A stretch of 64,000 nt of DNA, taken from positions 1 through 64,000 of the forward strand of contig NZ_JACDDD010000002.1 in the NCBI RefSeq assembly GCF_013817205.1. Reading direction: 5' to 3'. The notes under the pieces were generated by a model. The model was given only the letters and a program-made list of their open reading frames with translations. It made no database searches and was not told the DNA's origin. The position numbers and the translations under genes were made by a program. This DNA comes from Polaromonas sp. (GTDB lineage: Bacteria; Pseudomonadota; Gammaproteobacteria; Burkholderiales; Burkholderiaceae_C). Shown here piece by piece: positions 22,096 through 32,849 of the stretch; positions within the stretch are counted from its first letter, which is position 1; every line of letters begins with the position of its first letter.

Positions 22096-22602
22096 TTATT
22101 TGGCGGCGTTAAGCGCCCTGATGACCTTGTCGGTGATGTCATGCTTGGGATTGGCGTACACCGCCTCCTGCAGCACCAGGTCGAACTTTTCAGTCTCGGC
22201 AACCGTTTTGACCACCTTGTTGGCACGCTCGATGACCTGTTGCAGCTCTTCGTTCTTGCGTGCATTGAGGTCTTCCTGGAATTCCCGACGCTTGCGCTGG
22301 AAGTCCCTGTCCTGCTCGACCAGCTGCTTCTGGCGTGTGGCACGCTGGCTCTCGGAAAGCGTGGGCGCTTCGCGTTCAAACTTGTCGGCCACTGCCTTTA
22401 GCTGGGTGCCGAGGTCGCCGAGCTCTTTTTCACGCCGGCCGAACTCCTGCTCAAGCTTGGCCTGGGCCGCCTTGGCGCTGTTGGCCTCCCGGAAGATGCG
22501 GTCAATGTTGACAACGCCGATTTTGAACTCTTGCGCACCTGCAGCAAAAGCGGCAAATGCCAAGGCGGTGGCCAGAAGAAACTTGTATGTGGAATGTTTC
22601 AT
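22096..22602 (-). CDS. skp: OmpH/Skp family periplasmic chaperone
   Basis: Signal peptide, [36 protein letters not shown]; between bamA and lpxD. Confidence 0.93.
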   Translation of the reverse strand: MKHSTYKFLLATALAFAAFAAGAQEFKIGVVNIDRIFREANSAKAAQAKLEQEFGRREKELGDLGTQLKAVADKFEREAPTLSESQRATRQKQLVEQDRDFQRKRREFQEDLNARKNEELQQVIERANKVVKTVAETEKFDLVLQEAVYANPKHDITDKVIRALNAAK

Positions 22603-24908
22603 TAGAACGATGTACCAATCTGGAATTGCAATCTCTGGAGTTTATCCCCGGGCTTCTTCTTCACTGGATGGGCGAACGCCAAGCGCAAGGGCCCCAGTGG
22701 AGAAATCCAGCTGACGCCTATACCCGTCGAGGCCCGAAGTTCGCGAAGATTGTATTTTTCCTTTTCACCAAACACATTGCCTACGTCCACAAAACCGAAC
22801 AAACGCAGCGTCCGGTCGTTGCCAGCACCGGGAAAGGGAGCCAGCAATTCAGCATTGAGCGTGATCTTTTTCGGACCACCAATAGAGTTGCCATCTGCAT
22901 CGCGTGGGCCCAGGGATCCAGGTTCAAAGCCACGTACCGAACCCAGGCCGCCGGAGTAGGAGTTCTTGAACACCGGGAAAGGCTGTCCATTGAGTCCCTT
23001 GCCCCAACCCAACTCGGTGTTCATAGCAACCGTGAACTGCTTGTTCAGCGGAACGTACTGCTGGAACTGATAATTGCCGCGCAGGAACCTGGCGTCACCC
23101 AAAACGCCCCAGTCACCATAAACGCGCTGGAAACGTCCTGTTGTTGGAACCAGCGCACTGTCTCGTTCGTCGCGAGACCAGCCCAGAGTCAGCGGGAAGG
23201 TATTGCTTTTTGCACCAAAATCTTTGACGTATTGCCGGTAGACCCCCGGGAGATTGGTTCCGGAAATATTGATCTGCTCTACGCCGACACCGAAGTAAAC
23301 CGTGTCGACCTCGCTGAATGGCACGCCGAAACGGATGCTTGCACCGGTTGTCTTGAGTGCATAGTTGGATCCGAAAATCCCGTTCTGACTGTCATAAGGC
23401 CGGGATGTACGCGTATACAAATCGATGGTGCGCGAAATGCCATCCGCGGTGAAGTAGGGGTCCACGGTGCTCACGACGAGCTGGCGATTGTATTTTCCGG
23501 TGTTGACTTCCAGACCGAGGTAATTGCCGGTACCAAAGGCATTTTCCTGCTTGAAGCCGAAGGAAAGCGAAACCTTGTCCGCACTGGAATAACCGGCGCC
23601 GAGCTGAAGGTTGCCTGTTGGTTTTTCAACCACCGCCAGATTCAAATCCACCTGATCAGGCGTGCCCGGCACTTCCTGGGAGTCGATGTTAACCTCGGTG
23701 AAGTAGCCGAGGCGGTCCACGCGATCACGTGACAAGCGAATTTTGTCGCCGTCATACCAGGACGCCTCGAACTGGCGAAACTCCCGGCGAACCACTTCAT
23801 CGCGGGTGCGGTTGTTTCCACTGATGTTGATGCGCCGCACATAGGCACGGCGCGATGGGTCACCCTGCAGTACAAAAGCGACGCGGCTGTTGGCCCTGTC
23901 GATCTCCGGCTTGGCCTCGACCTTGGCAAAGGCAAATCCAAAGCTGCCGTAATACTCGGTGAAAGCCTTGACGGTTTGGGCCACCTGGTCGGCGTTGTAG
24001 GCAGCGCCGGGCTTGATGACAACCAGCGACTTGAACTCTTCCTCACGCTCAAGGAAATTGCCTTCCAGCTTCACACCAGACACGGTGAAGCGCTCGCCTT
24101 CGGTGATATTGAGCGTCACCGAAATATCCTGCTTGTTCGGCGAAATGGCCACCTGGGTGGAGTCAACCTTGAACTCGAGGTAACCCCGGGTCAGGTAATA
24201 AGAACGCAGGGTTTCGATGTCGGCATTGAGCTTGGCCCGTGAGTACTGGTCGGACTTGGTGTACCAGCTGAGCCAGCCACCGGTATTCAGGTCAAACAGG
24301 CCGCGCAGGGTGGATTCGCTAAAGGCCTTGTTGCCGACGATGCGGATTTCCTTGATCTTGGCGATATCGCCCTCGATAACGCTGAAGGTGACATTGACCC
24401 GGTTTCGCTCGATCGGGGTCACTGTGGTCAGCACTTCCGCGCCGTAGAGGCTGCGGTTGATGTACTGACGCTTGAGCTCCTGCTCGGCCCGGTCGGCCAG
24501 CGCCTTGTCGAAAGGCCGACCGTCGGCCAGCCCGATGTCGCGCAGCGCCTTTTTCAGAGCTTCCTTGTCAAATTCCTTGGCACCGACGAAGTCCACATCG
24601 GCCACGGTCGGCCGTTCTTCCACTATCACCACCAGTACGTCGCCGCTGACTTCCAGACGGACGTCCTTGAACAAGCCCAAGCCGAACAAGGTGCGAATTG
24701 CGCTGGAGCCCTTGTCGTCGCTATACGTATCACCAACGCGGAAAGGCAGCGACGCAAAAATGGTTCCAGGCTCCACCCGCTGCAGGCCTTCAACGCGAAT
24801 GTCACGCACCGTGAAGGGGTCCACAGCCCAGGCGGCTTGCGCGATCAAAAAGCTGGCCACCATCGCCGAAACACTGCGAAGCTTGAATCGTTTGATTTGT
24901 TTTTGCAT
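22602..24908 (-). CDS. bamA: Outer membrane protein assembly factor BamA
   Basis: POTRA repeats (FTVRDIRVEGLQRVEPGTIFASLPFRVGD) and C-terminal beta-barrel ending FQIGTSF; GSVRGFEPGSLGPRD. Confidence 0.98.
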   Translation of the reverse strand: MQKQIKRFKLRSVSAMVASFLIAQAAWAVDPFTVRDIRVEGLQRVEPGTIFASLPFRVGDTYSDDKGSSAIRTLFGLGLFKDVRLEVSGDVLVVIVEERPTVADVDFVGAKEFDKEALKKALRDIGLADGRPFDKALADRAEQELKRQYINRSLYGAEVLTTVTPIERNRVNVTFSVIEGDIAKIKEIRIVGNKAFSESTLRGLFDLNTGGWLSWYTKSDQYSRAKLNADIETLRSYYLTRGYLEFKVDSTQVAISPNKQDISVTLNITEGERFTVSGVKLEGNFLEREEEFKSLVVIKPGAAYNADQVAQTVKAFTEYYGSFGFAFAKVEAKPEIDRANSRVAFVLQGDPSRRAYVRRINISGNNRTRDEVVRREFRQFEASWYDGDKIRLSRDRVDRLGYFTEVNIDSQEVPGTPDQVDLNLAVVEKPTGNLQLGAGYSSADKVSLSFGFKQENAFGTGNYLGLEVNTGKYNRQLVVSTVDPYFTADGISRTIDLYTRTSRPYDSQNGIFGSNYALKTTGASIRFGVPFSEVDTVYFGVGVEQINISGTNLPGVYRQYVKDFGAKSNTFPLTLGWSRDERDSALVPTTGRFQRVYGDWGVLGDARFLRGNYQFQQYVPLNKQFTVAMNTELGWGKGLNGQPFPVFKNSYSGGLGSVRGFEPGSLGPRDADGNSIGGPKKITLNAELLAPFPGAGNDRTLRLFGFVDVGNVFGEKEKYNLRELRASTGIGVSWISPLGPLRLAFAHPVKKKPGDKLQRLQFQIGTSF

Positions 24909-24934
24909 GAAAAGTACGGAATTAACCCAAAGCC

Positions 24935-26302
24935 CTAACCCAAAAGCCGGGTGATATCATTAAACAGGGCAACAGTCATCATGCCCAGCAGGATGGCAAC
25001 GCCACCGCGCTGCAACCGGTCCATCCAGGCGTCAGACACGCTCTTGCCGGTTATAGCCTCCCAAAGATAATACATCAGGTGTCCACCGTCCAGAACCGGC
25101 AACGGCAGTAAATTGAGCACGCCAAGGCTGACGCTGATCAGGGCCAAAAACAACAGGTAAGCGCTCAGGCCGATGCTCGCCGACTTGCCGGCGTAGTCCG
25201 CAATCGTCAGCGGTCCACTGAGGTTTTTCAGGGACGCCTCGCCGATCAGCATCTTGCCCATCATCTTGAGCGTCAGCACCGATACCTCCCAAGTGCGCAC
25301 TGCACCTTTCCACAATCCGTCCAGCGGCCCGTAACGCACCGTCAACATCGCAGGCGGGGTGCCCACATAGGCGTTGATGCGGCCGATGGACTGCCCGCCC
25401 TCCTCCCGGATCTCCGGCGTTACCTGCATTTGCAGGGTCTGCCCGCCCCGCAGGATCTGCCAGCTCTGCACGCCTTTGGCGCTGCGTATGGTTTCGCGCA
25501 GTTGCTGGCCGTCGACGATGCCCCGCTCGCCGATGCGCTGCACCACATCATCGGCGCGCAAGCCGGCTTTCTCCGCAGCACCGCCCGGCATGACCTCGCC
25601 GATCACTGCCCGCGTCCAGGGGCCCAGGATGCCGATTTTCCTGAACAACTGGGCATCGGCATCGGCGGCATTGAGCTGCCCCAGTGGCAACAGCACGCTG
25701 CGCGTCACCGAGACGCTGCCGCCGGCGGACTCGCCCACACCGTCGGTCACTTCCAGGCGTACGTCGCGCCCGCCCAGGGCCGCGCGGGTCAGGCGCCAGC
25801 GCAGGTCTTCAAAGGAACGCACTTCCTCCAGCGTTTCACCTTCGACGCCGGCCTGCTGGACACGTTCACCGCCGCGCAGGCCAGCACGTTCGGCAATCGA
25901 GCCGGCCACCGGACTGGCCAGCACCGGCTGAGGTTCCTGCATGCCGCTCCAGTTGACGATCGCATACAGCACGATGGCCAACAGCAGGTTAGCGGCCGGG
26001 CCGGCCGCCACAATCGCGGCGCGTGCACCCAGGGGCCGGTTGTTGAAAGCCAGATGGCGCTCAGCCGGATCGACCGGGCCTTCGCGCTCGTCCAGCATCT
26101 TGACGTATCCGCCCAGCGGCAGCATGCCAATGGAAAACTCGGTGGGCCGAGTCTTCAGCCGCCAGGTGTAGATCGGCTTGCCAAACCCCACCGAAAACTT
26201 CAGAACCTTGACACCGCAAGCTACCGCCACGCGGTAATGGCCGTACTCGTGGATGGCAATCAGGATGCCCAGCGCAACAATAAAGGCGACCAAGGTCAGC
26301 AT
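24935..26302 (-). CDS. rseP: RIP metalloprotease RseP
   Basis: HEYGHYRVAVACGVKVLKFSVGFGKPIYTW, PDZ domains, NLLPLPVLDGGHLMYYLWE. Confidence 0.97.
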   Translation of the reverse strand: MLTLVAFIVALGILIAIHEYGHYRVAVACGVKVLKFSVGFGKPIYTWRLKTRPTEFSIGMLPLGGYVKMLDEREGPVDPAERHLAFNNRPLGARAAIVAAGPAANLLLAIVLYAIVNWSGMQEPQPVLASPVAGSIAERAGLRGGERVQQAGVEGETLEEVRSFEDLRWRLTRAALGGRDVRLEVTDGVGESAGGSVSVTRSVLLPLGQLNAADADAQLFRKIGILGPWTRAVIGEVMPGGAAEKAGLRADDVVQRIGERGIVDGQQLRETIRSAKGVQSWQILRGGQTLQMQVTPEIREEGGQSIGRINAYVGTPPAMLTVRYGPLDGLWKGAVRTWEVSVLTLKMMGKMLIGEASLKNLSGPLTIADYAGKSASIGLSAYLLFLALISVSLGVLNLLPLPVLDGGHLMYYLWEAITGKSVSDAWMDRLQRGGVAILLGMMTVALFNDITRLLG

Positions 26303-26315
26303 GGCAATACTCCGC

Positions 26316-27497
26316 TCAGGTGGTCAGTTTGGCAGCTAGACCAGTCGCGACTGCGCGCGACTGCTCGTCCAGTGCCAACAGATCGCCGATGCCGCCAATG
26401 GCGGGCGCAGAAACTGCGTCCAGCGTTGCGCGGTTCACGGCGTGAATCTGGTCAAAGCGTATCCGTTTTTCAAGAAATGCGGCGACCGCCACTTCATTGG
26501 CTGCGTTGAGCACTGCCGTGGTGCCTGCAGGCGCCCCCAACACTTCCCAGGCCAGCGGCAGGCCCGGAAACAGGGTGTCGTCCGGCACCGAGAAAGTCAT
26601 GGTGGCCAGCGCCCGGAAGTCGAGCGCCTGGGCGCCCGAGCTGATGCGGCCGGGCCAGGCCAGGCCATAGGCAATCGGCACCCGCATGTCGGGCGTGCCG
26701 AGCTGGGCCACGACCGAGGTGTCGCGGTACTGGACCATCGAATGAATGATGCTCTGCGGGTGGATCACCACCTCGATCTGCGTTGGCGCCAGCCCGAACA
26801 GATAACGCGCCTCGATCACTTCGAGCGCCTTGTTCATCATGGTGGCGGAATCCACCGAGATTTTGCGCCCCATGACCCAGTTCGGGTGCGCGCAGGCCTC
26901 TTCTGGCGTGACATCGCGCAGGCTGGCCGGCGCACGAGTGCGGAACGGGCCGCCCGAAGCGGTCAGGATGATCTTGTCAATGCACTCGGACCAAGCTGCC
27001 GGGTCTTCGGGCAGAGACTGGAAAATCGCGGAATGCTCACTGTCGATGGGCAGCAACTGGGCGCCGCCCTCGCGCACAGCCTGCATGAAGACCTCGCCAC
27101 CAACCACCAAGGCCTCCTTGTTGGCCAGCAGCAGGCGTTTTCCGGCCCGGGCTGCCGCCATGCAGGCACCCAGACCCGCAGCGCCCACGATGGCCGCCAT
27201 CACGCTGTCGACACGTTCGTCAGATGCTATGATTTCGAGCGCATCTTCCCCAAGCAAGACGCGGGTTGACAGCCCATTTGCCTTCAACTTTTCAGCCAGC
27301 TCATGGGCGTGCGGTGCGCTTGCCATCACGGCGTAACTGGGCCGGAAACGCTGACATTGCGCCAGCATCAATTCGATCTGGGTAGACGCACTGAGTGCGA
27401 ATACCTCGAAACGGTCCGGGTGGCCAGCAATCACGTCCAGCGTATTGACGCCGACCGAGCCGGTCGAGCCCAGAACGGTAACGCGTTGTTTTTTCAT
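26316..27497 (-). CDS. dxr: 1-deoxy-D-xylulose 5-phosphate reductoisomerase
   Basis: MKKQRVTVLGSTGSVGVNTLDVIAGHPDRFEVFALSA; SGGPFRTR; ATG at 27497. Confidence 0.97.
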   Translation of the reverse strand: MKKQRVTVLGSTGSVGVNTLDVIAGHPDRFEVFALSASTQIELMLAQCQRFRPSYAVMASAPHAHELAEKLKANGLSTRVLLGEDALEIIASDERVDSVMAAIVGAAGLGACMAAARAGKRLLLANKEALVVGGEVFMQAVREGGAQLLPIDSEHSAIFQSLPEDPAAWSECIDKIILTASGGPFRTRAPASLRDVTPEEACAHPNWVMGRKISVDSATMMNKALEVIEARYLFGLAPTQIEVVIHPQSIIHSMVQYRDTSVVAQLGTPDMRVPIAYGLAWPGRISSGAQALDFRALATMTFSVPDDTLFPGLPLAWEVLGAPAGTTAVLNAANEVAVAAFLEKRIRFDQIHAVNRATLDAVSAPAIGGIGDLLALDEQSRAVATGLAAKLTT

Positions 27498-27514
27498 ACC
27501 GGATTGAGCGACGC

Positions 27515-27582
27515 CGGGCCGCCCCAAGGCGCGAAGGCCCCCTTGGGGGGCAGCGTGTTACACGAAGTGAAAAGCGTGGGGG
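27515..27582 (-). repeat. GC-rich dispersed element (family 2, short subtype) directly after cdsA stop
   Basis: Reverse strand TGA-CCCCCACGCTTTTCACTTCGTGTAACACGCTGCCCCCCAAGGGGGCCTTCGCGCCTTGGGGCGGCCCGGC. Confidence 0.85.
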
Positions 27583-28419
27583 TCATGCCGTCACAAGCAT
27601 CAGGGCCAGCGGCAACACCGGCACCAAGGCATCAACGCGATCCAGAACACCACCATGGCCGGGCAACAGCCCGCTGGAATCCTTGGCGCCGGCACTGCGC
27701 TTGACCAACGATTCGACCAGGTCGCCGACCACGCTGAACGCAGCCAGGAAAATCATGGCCAGCAGGGTCAGCGGCAAGCCGTATTGAGCAGCGAGGCGCG
27801 CATAAAAACTGTTCCCGGTGCTGTCCAGCGACACCCAGGCAATACACAGCACCAGCACGCCGACCATGCCGCCCCAAACGCCCTCCCAGCTCTTGCCCGG
27901 GCTGATCGCCGGTGCCAGCTTGCCCTTGCTGAAACGCCCACCCAGCCCCTTGCCCGCAAAGTAGGCGCCGATATCGGCGACCCAGACCAGCAACAGCAGC
28001 GACAGCAGGAATTCAATGCCGATGAAACGTGCCTGCGCAACCGCCAGCCAGGCCAGCCAGAGTGCCAGAACGCCCACCACCAGGCGCACAACGCGCGGAA
28101 TGCGCGGCCAGCCAGCCACGCCACCGCGCAGCAGCCAAGCGCCTGCCAGTACCCAAGCCGCCCCTGCCAGACGCCACAGCAGCGGCAAAAGCTGCTCCAG
28201 CATGCCGAGGTACCAGGACATCACACACAAGACCACACAGGCCAAGCCGGTCCCCAACGAGGCGACAGTCCCGTAACCGTTCAGGCGCGCCCACTCCCAC
28301 GCGGCAGCGGAAATCAGCACCACGGCGAGCACTGCGAACGGAATCGCCGTGGTGTAAAAAAGTGCCGGCAGCAAGATGGCCAGCAGCACCAAGGCGGTAA
28401 TCACGCGTTGTTTGAGCAT
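27583..28419 (-). CDS. cdsA: Phosphatidate cytidylyltransferase
   Basis: Polytopic; SVVGDLVESLVKRSAGAKDSSGLLPGHGGVLDRVDAL signature. Confidence 0.96.
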   Translation of the reverse strand: MLKQRVITALVLLAILLPALFYTTAIPFAVLAVVLISAAAWEWARLNGYGTVASLGTGLACVVLCVMSWYLGMLEQLLPLLWRLAGAAWVLAGAWLLRGGVAGWPRIPRVVRLVVGVLALWLAWLAVAQARFIGIEFLLSLLLLVWVADIGAYFAGKGLGGRFSKGKLAPAISPGKSWEGVWGGMVGVLVLCIAWVSLDSTGNSFYARLAAQYGLPLTLLAMIFLAAFSVVGDLVESLVKRSAGAKDSSGLLPGHGGVLDRVDALVPVLPLALMLVTA

Positions 28420-29165
28420 CAGGCAGCTTTCACGGTAGAGGCTTGAGTGCCCGGCAGCAGCTGACCGGATGTCTTGCCGAAGCGGCGTTCCCGGTTCGCA
28501 TAAAAGGCGATGGCTTCATCCAGCGCTGCCTCGTCGAAATCGGGCCAGAGCTTGTCGGAAAAATACAGTTCGGAATACGCCGCCTGCCAGAGCAGGAAAT
28601 TGCTGATGCGCAGTTCGCCACCGGTACGTATCACCAGGTCCGGGTCCGGCACATGGGCCAGCGCCAGCGCCCGGTCCAGCGCCATCTCGGTGATCTCCTG
28701 GCCGCTGGCAGCGAGCTTGCGGGCTGCTTGGGCAATGTCCCAGCGTCCGCCGTAGTTAAAACACACGTTGAGAATCAGCTGCTTGTTCTCTGCCGTCGCC
28801 GCCTCGGCCTGCATCAGCCCTGCCCTGACCTTGTCGGAGAGCCGCTGGCGCTCGCCCACAAAATGCAGTTGCACACCATTGGCCTTGAGCGAAGGCACTT
28901 CGCGCGCCAGCGACAACCCCAGCAGTTCCATCAAGCCCGAAACCTCGTCGGCAGGTCGATTCCAGTTTTCGGATGAAAAGGCAAACACGGTCAGCACGGC
29001 AATGCCGCGCGCCATGCAGGCCTTGACGCAACGACTCAGTGCACCCACGCCCTGCTGGTGGCCGGCCACACGCGGCAGGAAACGTTTGGTCGCCCAACGG
29101 CCGTTGCCGTCCATGACGATGGCGACATGGTGGGGAATCGCGACGTTAACGCTTGTTTGGGCCAT
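28419..29165 (-). CDS. uppS: Isoprenyl transferase (undecaprenyl diphosphate synthase)
   Basis: HHVAIVMDGNGRWATKRFLPRVAGHQQG; RTGGELRISNFLLWQAAYSELYFSDKLWPDF. Confidence 0.96.
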   Translation of the reverse strand: MAQTSVNVAIPHHVAIVMDGNGRWATKRFLPRVAGHQQGVGALSRCVKACMARGIAVLTVFAFSSENWNRPADEVSGLMELLGLSLAREVPSLKANGVQLHFVGERQRLSDKVRAGLMQAEAATAENKQLILNVCFNYGGRWDIAQAARKLAASGQEITEMALDRALALAHVPDPDLVIRTGGELRISNFLLWQAAYSELYFSDKLWPDFDEAALDEAIAFYANRERRFGKTSGQLLPGTQASTVKAA

Positions 29166-29221
29166 ATCGGCAGTCAAAAATAGCGCGAAGTACGCGTGCT
29201 TGGGACGGGCTGGCTTGTCAA

Positions 29222-29311
29222 GCAGGGGCCGCGGGTCCGGCTTCGCCGGCCCGCAGGCGCAGCCGCCCCCCAGGGGGGCAGAGAGCTACGCGAAGCGAGC
29301 GAACGTGGGGG
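29222..29311 (-). repeat. GC-rich dispersed element (family 2) after frr stop
   Basis: Reverse strand CCCCCACGTTCGCTCGCTTCGCGTAGCTCTCTGCCCCCCTGGGGGGCGGCTGCGCCTGCGGGCCGGCGAAGCCGGACCCGCGGCCCCTGCT. Confidence 0.88.
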
Positions 29312-29316
29312 CAAAG

Positions 29317-29877
29317 TCAGACCGCCATGATGTCTTGTTCCTTGGCGGCGACCAGCTTGTCGACATCCGCAATGAAACGGTCGGTGGACTTTTGCACGTC
29401 GTCATGCGCGCGGCGCTCATCGTCTTCCGACGCCAGCTTTTCCTTGACCAGTTTCTTCACGCCGTCATTGGCATCACGGCGCAGGTTGCGGATTGCGACC
29501 TTGGCGTGTTCGCCCTCGCCGCGCACCACCTTGGTCAGTTCCTTGCGGCGCTCTTCGGTCATGGCCGGCATGGGCACGCGGATCAGGTCGCCCTGGGTAG
29601 CGGGATTCAGGCCGAGGTCGGAATCGCGAATGGCTTTTTCGATTTTGGCACCCATGCCTTTTTCCCATGGCGACACGCTGATGGTGCGTGCATCGAGCAA
29701 CGAGACATTGGCCACCTGGCTGATTGGCACCATGGAACCGTAGTAGTCCACCTGCACGGTATCGAGCAGGCCGGGGTTGGCGCGGCCGGTGCGGATTTTG
29801 GTCAGCGCCTGCTTGAAGGACTCCAGCGACTGCTGCATTTTCTGTTCGGTGCTGCTCTTGATATCAACAATGCTCAT
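29317..29877 (-). CDS. frr: Ribosome recycling factor
   Basis: [58 protein letters not shown]. Confidence 0.97.
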   Translation of the reverse strand: MSIVDIKSSTEQKMQQSLESFKQALTKIRTGRANPGLLDTVQVDYYGSMVPISQVANVSLLDARTISVSPWEKGMGAKIEKAIRDSDLGLNPATQGDLIRVPMPAMTEERRKELTKVVRGEGEHAKVAIRNLRRDANDGVKKLVKEKLASEDDERRAHDDVQKSTDRFIADVDKLVAAKEQDIMAV

Positions 29878-29943
29878 GATGGAATCTCCGGATCGATCTT
29901 GTTTTTGCAAAAGTTGCGCGAGGCGCGCGGCGACCGCGACCGC

Positions 29944-30654
29944 TCAGACGTGAACCAGGGTGCCTTCATCTTCACCCAGCACCACACGCTTGAGCGCGCC
30001 GTGTTTGAAGATGCTGAAAATCTTGATCGGCAGCTTCTGGTCGCGGCACAGTGCAAAGGCCGTGGCATCCATCACTTCAAGGTTCTTGCCGATGGCTTCA
30101 TCGAAAGTGATGTTGGTGTAACGCGTCGCTGACGGGTCCTTCTTCGGGTCGGCGGTGTAGACGCCGTCAACCTTGGTGGCCTTGAGCACGATCTCGGCGC
30201 CGATCTCCGCGCCGCGCAGGGCGGCGGCGGTGTCGGTCGTGAAAAACGGGTTGCCGGTGCCGGCCGCAAAAATCACCACCTTGCCCTCTTCGAGGTACTG
30301 CAGGGCCTTAGGACGCACATAGGGCTCGACCACGCGCTCGATACCAATGGCCGACATCACGCGCGGCGTGAGGCCGGCCTTATCCATGGTGTCGCCAAGC
30401 GCCAGCGCATTCATCACGGTGGCCAGCATGCCCATGTAGTCGGCGGTGGCGCGGTCCATGCCGACCGAGCCCCCCGCCACGCCGCGGAAAATATTGCCGC
30501 CGCCGATCACGACCGCGACCTCCACGCCCAGGCGTGTGACCTCGGCAATCTCTTCAACCATGCGCACAATCGTCGCGCGGTTGATGCCGAAGGCATCGTC
30601 CCCCATCAAGGCTTCACCTGAAAGTTTCAACAAGATTCGCTTGTAGGCTGGCAT
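29944..30654 (-). CDS. pyrH: UMP kinase
   Basis: [38 protein letters not shown]. Confidence 0.98.
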   Translation of the reverse strand: MPAYKRILLKLSGEALMGDDAFGINRATIVRMVEEIAEVTRLGVEVAVVIGGGNIFRGVAGGSVGMDRATADYMGMLATVMNALALGDTMDKAGLTPRVMSAIGIERVVEPYVRPKALQYLEEGKVVIFAAGTGNPFFTTDTAAALRGAEIGAEIVLKATKVDGVYTADPKKDPSATRYTNITFDEAIGKNLEVMDATAFALCRDQKLPIKIFSIFKHGALKRVVLGEDEGTLVHV

Positions 30655-30718
30655 GAGGGAAGTTCCTGTCGTTTTTATGGGCGTAAGTTTAGCGGCCTTC
30701 AGGGTCAGTTCGGGCTGG

Positions 30719-31630
30719 TCAGCCCTTGGCGGCAGCCACCTGGGCGGCCACTTCAGCGGCGAAATCGTCCACTTTCTTCTCGATGCCTTCGCCGACCACG
30801 TACAAGGTGAAGGACTTCACGGTGGTGGCCTTTTCCTTGAGCATCTGCTCGACGGTCTGCTTGTCGTTCTTCACGAAGGTCTGGTTGTGCAGGCTGACTT
30901 CCTTCAGGTATTTCTGCACGCCGCCTTCGATACGCTTGGCAACAATTTCGGGCGACTGCACCGGCTTGCCGGCGGCCGTGGCCACGGCAGCGTCTTCGGC
31001 GGCCTTGGCGGCAGCCACGGAACGCTCACGCGCTACCAGTTCGGCCGGCACCTGGTCGCTGGACAGCGACACCGGCTTCATCGCAGCCACATGCATGGCC
31101 ACATCCTTGGCGGCGGTTTCGTCGCCGTCAAACTCGACCACCACGCCAATGCGTGTGCCGTGCAGGTAAGACGCGAGCTTGCCACTTTCGAAACGCTGGA
31201 AACGGCGCACCGACATGTTCTCGCCGATCTTGCCGATCAGGCCCTTGCGCACGTCTTCAACCGTCGGGCCGAAACCGTCCAGGCTCAAAGGCATGGCGCC
31301 GATGGCGGCAACATCGGCGGGGTTGTTCTTGACGATGCCCTTGGCCACCGCGTCGGTGAAGGCCAGGAAGCTGTCGTTCTTGGTGACAAAGTCGGTTTCG
31401 CAGTTGATCTCGACCAGCGCGCCAATGCCGCCTTCGCTGTGGTAGGCGATCACGCCTTCAGCGGTGATGCGGGACGCGGCCTTGCCAGCCTTGTTGCCGA
31501 GCTTGACGCGCAGGATTTCTTCAGCTTTTTCGAAGTTGCCTTCGGCCTCGGTCAGTGCCTTCTTGCACTCCATCATCGGGGCGTCGGTTTTTGCGCGCAG
31601 TTCTGCGACCATGCTTGCTGTGATTGCCAT
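30719..31630 (-). CDS. tsf: Elongation factor Ts
   Basis: [43 protein letters not shown]. Confidence 0.98.
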   Translation of the reverse strand: MAITASMVAELRAKTDAPMMECKKALTEAEGNFEKAEEILRVKLGNKAGKAASRITAEGVIAYHSEGGIGALVEINCETDFVTKNDSFLAFTDAVAKGIVKNNPADVAAIGAMPLSLDGFGPTVEDVRKGLIGKIGENMSVRRFQRFESGKLASYLHGTRIGVVVEFDGDETAAKDVAMHVAAMKPVSLSSDQVPAELVARERSVAAAKAAEDAAVATAAGKPVQSPEIVAKRIEGGVQKYLKEVSLHNQTFVKNDKQTVEQMLKEKATTVKSFTLYVVGEGIEKKVDDFAAEVAAQVAAAKG

Positions 31631-31744
31631 CTTGGGTTCTCCGTGTGTCGTGTTGACTTCAAATAAATACGTGCCTTTGGACAAAGGCTGTGAAAAAGGG
31701 GCTACGCGAGCCCCTTTTTCGCGTCAGGCGCAGGGCCGCGGCTA

Positions 31745-32497
31745 TCAGGCAGCGGCGTTTTCCACTTCGACGAATTCGTCGGTGCTTTCGGCGGACACCA
31801 TCTTGACGACTTCATTGCCGGCGCTGGCGCGGCCTTCGATGATGGCGTCGGCAATGCCGCGTGCGTACAGGGCCACGGCCTTGGACGAGTCGTCGTTGCC
31901 GGGGATCACGTAATCGATGCCGATGGGTGAGTGGTTGGAGTCAACCACGCCGATCAGCGGGATGCCCAGCTTCTTGGCTTCGAGGATGGCGATCTTGTGG
32001 AAGCCCACGTCGATCACGAAAATCGCGTCAGGCAGGGCATTCATGTCCTGGATGCCGCCGATGTCTTTTTCCAGCTTTTCCATTTCGCGCTTGAAGGTCA
32101 GCTGCTCTTTTTTGCTCAGGGAATCGAGGCCGACTTCCTGCTGGGCCTTCATTTCCTTGAGACGCTTGATCGAGGTCTTGACCGTCTTGAAGTTGGTCAG
32201 CATGCCGCCCAGCCAGCGCTGGTCGACAAAAGGCACGCCGGCGCGTTTGGCTTCGGCGGAGACCAGCTCGCGGGCCTGGCGCTTGGTGCCGACCATCAGG
32301 ATGGTGCCGCGGTTGGCGGACAGCTGCTTGGCGAACTTCATCGCTTCCTCGAACATCGGCAGCGATTTTTCGAGGTTGATGATGTGAATACGGTTGCGAT
32401 GGCCGAAGATATACGGGGCCATCTTCGGGTTCCAGAAGCGGGTTTGGTGACCGAAATGGACGCCGGCTTCCAGCATTTCACGCATGCTTGTTGACAT
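31745..32497 (-). CDS. rpsB: 30S ribosomal protein S2
   Basis: [49 protein letters not shown] at 32497 (the longer upstream ORF is fortuitous). Confidence 0.98.
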   Translation of the reverse strand: MSTSMREMLEAGVHFGHQTRFWNPKMAPYIFGHRNRIHIINLEKSLPMFEEAMKFAKQLSANRGTILMVGTKRQARELVSAEAKRAGVPFVDQRWLGGMLTNFKTVKTSIKRLKEMKAQQEVGLDSLSKKEQLTFKREMEKLEKDIGGIQDMNALPDAIFVIDVGFHKIAILEAKKLGIPLIGVVDSNHSPIGIDYVIPGNDDSSKAVALYARGIADAIIEGRASAGNEVVKMVSAESTDEFVEVENAAA

Positions 32498-32730
32498 AGA
32501 GATACTCCAAAGGTTGTGTCTAAAATCAGCGCTTATCACCCGGAGAGCTCTTGTAATAGAGTCGTGCGGGCAACACCTTGAATGGCTGATTTGCGATTTG
32601 CTGCGCGACGGCGGGATTGCCTTTTGCACAGCCTGCTGAGTATAACATCCCTGCCATCTGTGCCCGGCGGCGTCAATCATCCACCGCTCTGCGCCACTGA
32701 TCATTGCATCGCGTATCCTTCCCAAACACA

Positions 32731-32785
32731 CTGTAAAAATGATAGCTGCCTGCATCCGTCCAGCAAGGGCCGGATGCCAATTTGA
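32731..32785 (+). repeat. Dispersed palindromic element (family 1), intergenic upstream of dadA
   Basis: CTGTAAAAATGATAGCTGCCTGCATCCGTCCAGCAAGGGCCGGATGCCAATTTGA. Confidence 0.75.
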
Positions 32786-32849
32786 CCCATAAACACATGC
32801 GTTTTCCCAAAATTGTCCTGATTCACCCCGGTTCATACCGGGCCAAGCC

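Noticed and set aside
27226-27290. GCTATGATTTCGAGCGCATCTTCCCCAAGCAAGACGCGGG in dxr as another family 1 copy
   Set aside because: The core palindrome is broken and only short stretches match; could be a very old copy but not distinguishable from chance by eye.
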